From: Arenibacter sp040216555 | GTDB lineage: Bacteria; Bacteroidota; Bacteroidia; Flavobacteriales; Flavobacteriaceae | NCBI GenBank assembly: GCA_040216555.1 | Contig: JAVJOW010000032.1 | Coordinates: forward strand, 124,001-188,000 | Length of the DNA: 64,000 bases | Direction of reading: 5' to 3' | Shown here: piece by piece, positions 60,220 through 64,000 of the stretch | How positions within the stretch are numbered: the stretch's first letter is position 1 | How the letters are laid out: every line of letters begins with the position of its first letter | Notes under the pieces: generated by a model | Told to the model about the DNA's origin: nothing | What the model saw: only the letters and a program-made list of their open reading frames with translations | The model's database searches: none | Made by a program: the position numbers and the translations under genes

Positions 60220-63153
60220 TTAAGGATTTTTAATTCCTGGGCTGTCCACAGGTTTTTTGGTCATGGTATACCAGGTTTCCGTTGACCACAGGGATTGGTC
60301 ATTTTCACTTTTCAAAGGCTTTTTTATATGTATGTAAACCACCTTATTTTCTTGAATACCTTCGATCTCCAAAAATACTTTTTTCCTATCCGCGGATAGG
60401 ATCACCGATTTGATCTCAAGATCTTCAACTCCCAATTTTGGACCTCCATATTCCTCTGTAGCTTCGTAATAAAATTGTTGCGCCTCAAAAGCATCGCCAT
60501 TCACCAATTCATTAGAAGCTATCGGCTCGGTAAATTCTATTTCCATACCCTTACTTTTGGCCCTTACCGCCAACATTTCAAAAGTGGATTTTTCATTGTA
60601 TTTAAAGCGATGCAAGGCATACCAAAGTCGCCCCTCATGCCTCCAATTGCCACCGGAACCCACCCCGCCTGCATATAGATTGCCATCGGGTCCCCAGACG
60701 GTCCTATTTATCCCGGCGTCCAATCCTTGAATAAAACGAAAAACAGCACCCTGTTTTACCCCGTCCACCTCATCAATAAACACCCTTTTAATCCCGCCAT
60801 GGGTAACATCGCCATGAATCATTTGGTCCTTATAAGGCCCTACATTAAGAATTGCGGGTTGACTAGGTGAATTGCTAATTTCGCCATGTGGAAGCCAAAC
60901 CAAAGGTGGATCCTCCTTATAATCCTTTACCCGCTCCCAATCCGCATGTTTAAAGCCATAAAATTTACCCTTTTCCACACGTACAATTTTACTAGTGGGT
61001 ATCCAATTGCCCTGATTATCCGCCACATAAAGAGCCCCATCAGGTCCTTCTGCAATACCATTGGGGGTTCTAAAGCCTTCAGCTATAACCTCAACTTCAC
61101 TTCCGTCCTTGCTAATCCTTACTACCTTTCCCCTGTCTTTTACTTCTTTAAATTCCGAACCTAAATCCGTTGCTAACGTAGCATAAAAACTCCCATCTTT
61201 ATAGACCAATCCAAAGGCAAATTCATGATAATGCGAGGTAACGTTCCAAGAATCACAAACTTTTTGGTACTCATCTATTATTTCATCGCCATCGGTATCG
61301 ATCAATTTGGTAAGTTCCTGTTTTTGTAACACATACAATACCCCATCTACCATTTTAATTCCCAAAGGCTCGGCCAATCCCTTGGCTATTTGCTTCACTT
61401 CTATAGATTCCGGGTCTTCAGTATTGTAATTTTTCAAAATGTACACAGAGCCGGAAGCGTCCCAGGTACAGATGACCATTTTGTCTTTGTCTATAAAATC
61501 TATACCGCCTATCCTGGGATGAAATTCCGAGGGTTTGGCCTGAAACATATCGAAAGACGGGTGGACCGCATTCAAAGGCATTTGGTCTCCAGGAACCGTA
61601 CTAGCCTTTTTTGAAACATAAGGCAATAATTTTCGAAAAGCACTGCTGTCGTGATAAAAAACGGAATCCGGGACTACGGCAAATTGCTCCCCATCATCGG
61701 ACCATTGAAGCGAAAGACCGTAACCTCCACCGCCTTGTTGAAATTGCAGTAAAAATTCATTCCATCCCTTTTCCAATACTGCCAAAGCACTTACGGCTTC
61801 AGCACCATGATCTCCTCTATTATCAATTATTTCGGAACCATTAAGCTTCAATACCGAACCATCATCACTTATTAATCTAAATGTTTTGTTTGCCTTTTTG
61901 TCCGATTTTATAAACCCTTTAAACTCCATATAGAAATGTTCGGTTATTTCTCCCAACACCCCTGAGGTAGGTAAATGAATAGCAGGAGCAATTCCGTTTA
62001 ATATTGGCAGGGTGCTTTTGGTCAGATCCTCGTACAGATCCCCACTGTCATTCACCAAATATAAACTTACTGCCGCCCCGGCCTTCTTTTCCTTTTTATC
62101 ACCACCCCTTAGATCTTCATTGTCCAAGGCAAAAGTGACATCGGGAGTATTCAATGCAATATCCACAACCCTTTCCTGAGGTTCTGTCTCACCATCCAAA
62201 GACAAAATATAATAGGTCATATTCTGTGCATCGGACCTTGAAATGTCCGGATGTGCCGACATGGCAATAGTTCCCCAATTCCCAGTTCCACCCAGCCTAA
62301 TTTTGTCTGCCAAGGCATCAACACTAGCCCAATTAAAAGGGTATCTCTTAGCAATGGAATCATATGCGGGGCCAACCAGGTTCTCTTTTTGAAGATGGCA
62401 GGCACTACAATCGCTGCCTTCAACTAATTTCCTTCCAACGGCGATCATTCCCATATCATCGGCAATTGGGCCCGTCCAGTCGGCCGGAACAGGATTGAAA
62501 TAGGTCTTAACCACCGTATTTTGGGCAAGTTCCAACCCATTGTTATTTTCATTCCTAATACCCCCCTGCAGGATTTCCTTAAATATCAATTTATCGTCAG
62601 TGCCATAATTCAATACGGGTACCAGGTCTTTGGATGAACCTTCAAGAATAGTAAAGGTCCTCACCAATCCTGAACGACCTTCTTCCAATGCGTACTCAGG
62701 AATTTCACGAATCTTAACCGATTTTCCTGTTCTTGATATCAATTCAAAGTTTATGCCCACTTGACCGTTGATCATGGAATATCCCAAATAATTTATTTTT
62801 GGAATTTCCATGCCGTCTACACCCTTTAAACTCCACTGAGTTTGCTGGGAATCATCCTGCAAATAGGCAAAACCATAACTTGTAGGTTGAATACCGTGTG
62901 CCGTGGTATAAACGGCGCCCTCATAATTAACTCCGCCTTTCCAAACCTTGTATAAATTTCCCGATTGCAGGTTGTAACAGGTATACAAATTCTCGTTCAG
63001 GGCCACTGTCAACATACGTGGCTGTTTATCCATGACCGATCTAAACACCCATGTATCAATTGGTCGATCATAGTCCACTTTATGCTCACATGAAAAATTA
63101 AGAACTATGAAAAATAGGAAAATGGGCAGGCGGGATAACGTAGTAGATTTCAT
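60220..63153 (-). CDS. Cytochrome c / PA14 / beta-propeller (PQQ-dehydrogenase-like) lipoprotein
   Basis: 977 residues with a lipoprotein signal (lipobox NFSC, Cys22). Residues about 30-220 are not recognised. A monoheme cytochrome c domain follows with CSACH (Cys249, Cys252, His253) and a likely axial Met298. A PA14-like carbohydrate-binding domain lies at about 395-505. A six-bladed beta-propeller of the soluble-glucose/PQQ-dehydrogenase type spans about 545-880, with FRTPNGIAEGPDGALYVADNQG as a landmark read in parts. The likely role is oxidising a sugar-like compound and passing electrons to the heme at the cell envelope. PQQ or other cofactor use is not proven. Confidence 0.85.
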   Translation of the reverse strand: MKSTTLSRLPIFLFFIVLNFSCEHKVDYDRPIDTWVFRSVMDKQPRMLTVALNENLYTCYNLQSGNLYKVWKGGVNYEGAVYTTAHGIQPTSYGFAYLQDDSQQTQWSLKGVDGMEIPKINYLGYSMINGQVGINFELISRTGKSVKIREIPEYALEEGRSGLVRTFTILEGSSKDLVPVLNYGTDDKLIFKEILQGGIRNENNNGLELAQNTVVKTYFNPVPADWTGPIADDMGMIAVGRKLVEGSDCSACHLQKENLVGPAYDSIAKRYPFNWASVDALADKIRLGGTGNWGTIAMSAHPDISRSDAQNMTYYILSLDGETEPQERVVDIALNTPDVTFALDNEDLRGGDKKEKKAGAAVSLYLVNDSGDLYEDLTKSTLPILNGIAPAIHLPTSGVLGEITEHFYMEFKGFIKSDKKANKTFRLISDDGSVLKLNGSEIIDNRGDHGAEAVSALAVLEKGWNEFLLQFQQGGGGYGLSLQWSDDGEQFAVVPDSVFYHDSSAFRKLLPYVSKKASTVPGDQMPLNAVHPSFDMFQAKPSEFHPRIGGIDFIDKDKMVICTWDASGSVYILKNYNTEDPESIEVKQIAKGLAEPLGIKMVDGVLYVLQKQELTKLIDTDGDEIIDEYQKVCDSWNVTSHYHEFAFGLVYKDGSFYATLATDLGSEFKEVKDRGKVVRISKDGSEVEVIAEGFRTPNGIAEGPDGALYVADNQGNWIPTSKIVRVEKGKFYGFKHADWERVKDYKEDPPLVWLPHGEISNSPSQPAILNVGPYKDQMIHGDVTHGGIKRVFIDEVDGVKQGAVFRFIQGLDAGINRTVWGPDGNLYAGGVGSGGNWRHEGRLWYALHRFKYNEKSTFEMLAVRAKSKGMEIEFTEPIASNELVNGDAFEAQQFYYEATEEYGGPKLGVEDLEIKSVILSADRKKVFLEIEGIQENKVVYIHIKKPLKSENDQSLWSTETWYTMTKKPVDSPGIKNP

Positions 63154-63474
63154 TTCTTAGTAATAAAAAGTTTTAAGTAAAATAAGATTACAAGATATAA
63201 TAAGTTTATAAATAAATTGACAAAGGCTTAAACGATTAAAATTAAAAGCAGGTTTAGAATATAATGCCATTCCCAATGGCCCATTTACTGGGCTAAAGCA
63301 ATATTTAATACTAAGTGAAATCAATGAAAATCGTTCCAACTGGAATCAGTTTTGGACCAAGATTTGATAAATTAACAAAATATATGGAATTTTATTGAAC
63401 CATCTTTAGGCAGATTACAAAAAATTAATTTAAATTCAAATCCATTTTAAAAAAATAGAAAACTTTCAAAAATT
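63154..63474. other. Divergent spacer between the PQQ-like gene and the second Gfo/Idh gene
   Basis: 321 AT-rich bases. It contains two adjacent perfect hairpins, GCCATT-CCC-AATGGC (63266-63280) and GCCCA-TTTAC-TGGGC (63279-63293). Being in a divergent promoter region they may be operators. No clear -7/-33 promoter pair was found. Confidence 0.5.
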
Positions 63475-64000
63475 ATGTCCAAAAAAAAGACCGCATTTAG
63501 TAACAATTCGCGTAGAGATTTTATTAAAGGTACCGGCTTGGCAACTGCCGGATTTATGATCGTCCCAAGACACGTATTGGGAGGTCCAGGTTATGTTGCC
63601 CCCAGTGACAAACTAAATATTGCCGGCATTGGTGCCGGTGGTAAAGGTAGAAGTGATATCTCATCCTTCGCAGAAAGTCCAAATGTCAATATTGTAGGAC
63701 TTTGCGATGTGGATGACAGACAGGCTGTTGAGTCCAGGAAATCGTTCCCCAAGGCAAAATACTATGCCGATTTTAGAAAAATGTTGGAAAACGAAAAGGA
63801 CAATATTGATGCCGTTTCAGTATCCACTCCAGATCACAACCATGCAGTTGCAGCCTATATGGCGATGTCCATGGGCAAGCACGTTTATGTTCAAAAACCT
63901 TTGACTCATGATATCTGGGAAGCCCGAATGCTTACCGAAGCAGCAAAAAAATTCAAGGTAGTTACCCAAATGGGAAACCAAGGTGGCTCCGGTGATGGTG
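63475..64000 (+). CDS. Gfo/Idh/MocA family oxidoreductase, 5' part only (runs off right edge)
   Basis: The ATG at 63475 opens a frame that stays open to the end of the window (175 codons). A twin-arginine signal (Arg15-Arg16 in SRRDFIKG-like sequence) is followed by the Rossmann segment GIGAGGKGRSDI and the VQKPLTHD motif. About 60 per cent of residues match the protein encoded at 17593-19059 by eye, so they are paralogs. It is divergent from the cytochrome/PA14 gene and may act with it on a sugar in the periplasm. Confidence 0.9.
   Translation, partial: MSKKKTAFSNNSRRDFIKGTGLATAGFMIVPRHVLGGPGYVAPSDKLNIAGIGAGGKGRSDISSFAESPNVNIVGLCDVDDRQAVESRKSFPKAKYYADFRKMLENEKDNIDAVSVSTPDHNHAVAAYMAMSMGKHVYVQKPLTHDIWEARMLTEAAKKFKVVTQMGNQGGSGDG

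Noticed and set aside
60048..60233. 61-codon plus frame before the PQQ-like gene
   Set aside because: It overlaps the neighbouring gene's 3' end and has no recognisable features.

Overview
The window comes from the chromosome of a marine or aquatic member of the Flavobacteriaceae (Bacteroidota). Evidence: AT-rich spacers with hardly any Shine-Dalgarno sequences, several good TAnnTTTG-type -7 promoter boxes, a subtilase with a type IX secretion C-terminal domain, a sufABCDS-E-T operon followed by DUF2480 and DUF3078 genes, and a C5-pathway heme cluster. The genus cannot be fixed from sequence alone. No rRNA, tRNA, CRISPR array, prophage or intact insertion sequence was seen.

Layout. 1-6.6 kb (mostly minus): a secreted protein cut by the left edge, an enoyl-CoA hydratase, an NtrY-like sensor kinase, HemJ, a TspO-like membrane protein (plus), a MATE exporter and HemH. 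7-24 kb: an accessory block with an MscS channel, a very large TraB-domain protein, a DUF1460 cysteine hydrolase, a two-domain SGNH esterase, a ClC channel, an FKBP lipoprotein, a Gfo/Idh/MocA oxidoreductase, a GNAT enzyme, a GH16 enzyme, a GH43/GH130-like lipoprotein and a ThuA lipoprotein. Its long spacers hold repeats and hairpins. 24-33 kb: an AraC regulator divergent from hemA-C-D-E, an EI24 membrane protein, hemF, a small basic protein, ychJ and hemB. Together with HemJ and HemH this gives every step from glutamyl-tRNA to protoheme except HemL. 33-42 kb: DinB, a beta-lactamase-like hydrolase, a CBS-domain transporter, Ogt, a PolB-like exonuclease, a T9SS subtilase, a nuclease/phosphatase-fold protein and HflX.

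42.3-51.2 kb holds two converging operons that look like a peptide or amide metabolite system. On plus: an esterase, an ATP-grasp ligase with a histone-like Lys/Ala tail, a YbdK/GCS2 carboxylate-amine ligase, a class I glutamine-amidotransferase-like protein and a second ATP-grasp-like protein. On minus: a second esterase, an M17 aminopeptidase and a third ATP-grasp protein. This is the best candidate for an undescribed system.

51.2-60 kb: a 720-base spacer with a possible structured RNA, then the SUF iron-sulfur operon (minus). 60.2-64 kb: a cytochrome c/PA14/beta-propeller lipoprotein and, cut by the right edge, a second Gfo/Idh/MocA oxidoreductase similar to the one at 17.6-19.1 kb. Both suggest carbohydrate work at the cell envelope.

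All identifications rest on reading the sequence and on motif recognition; no database search was run. Promoters are proposed from the published Bacteroidota pattern (TTG about 17-20 bases before TAnnTTTG) and are predictions.
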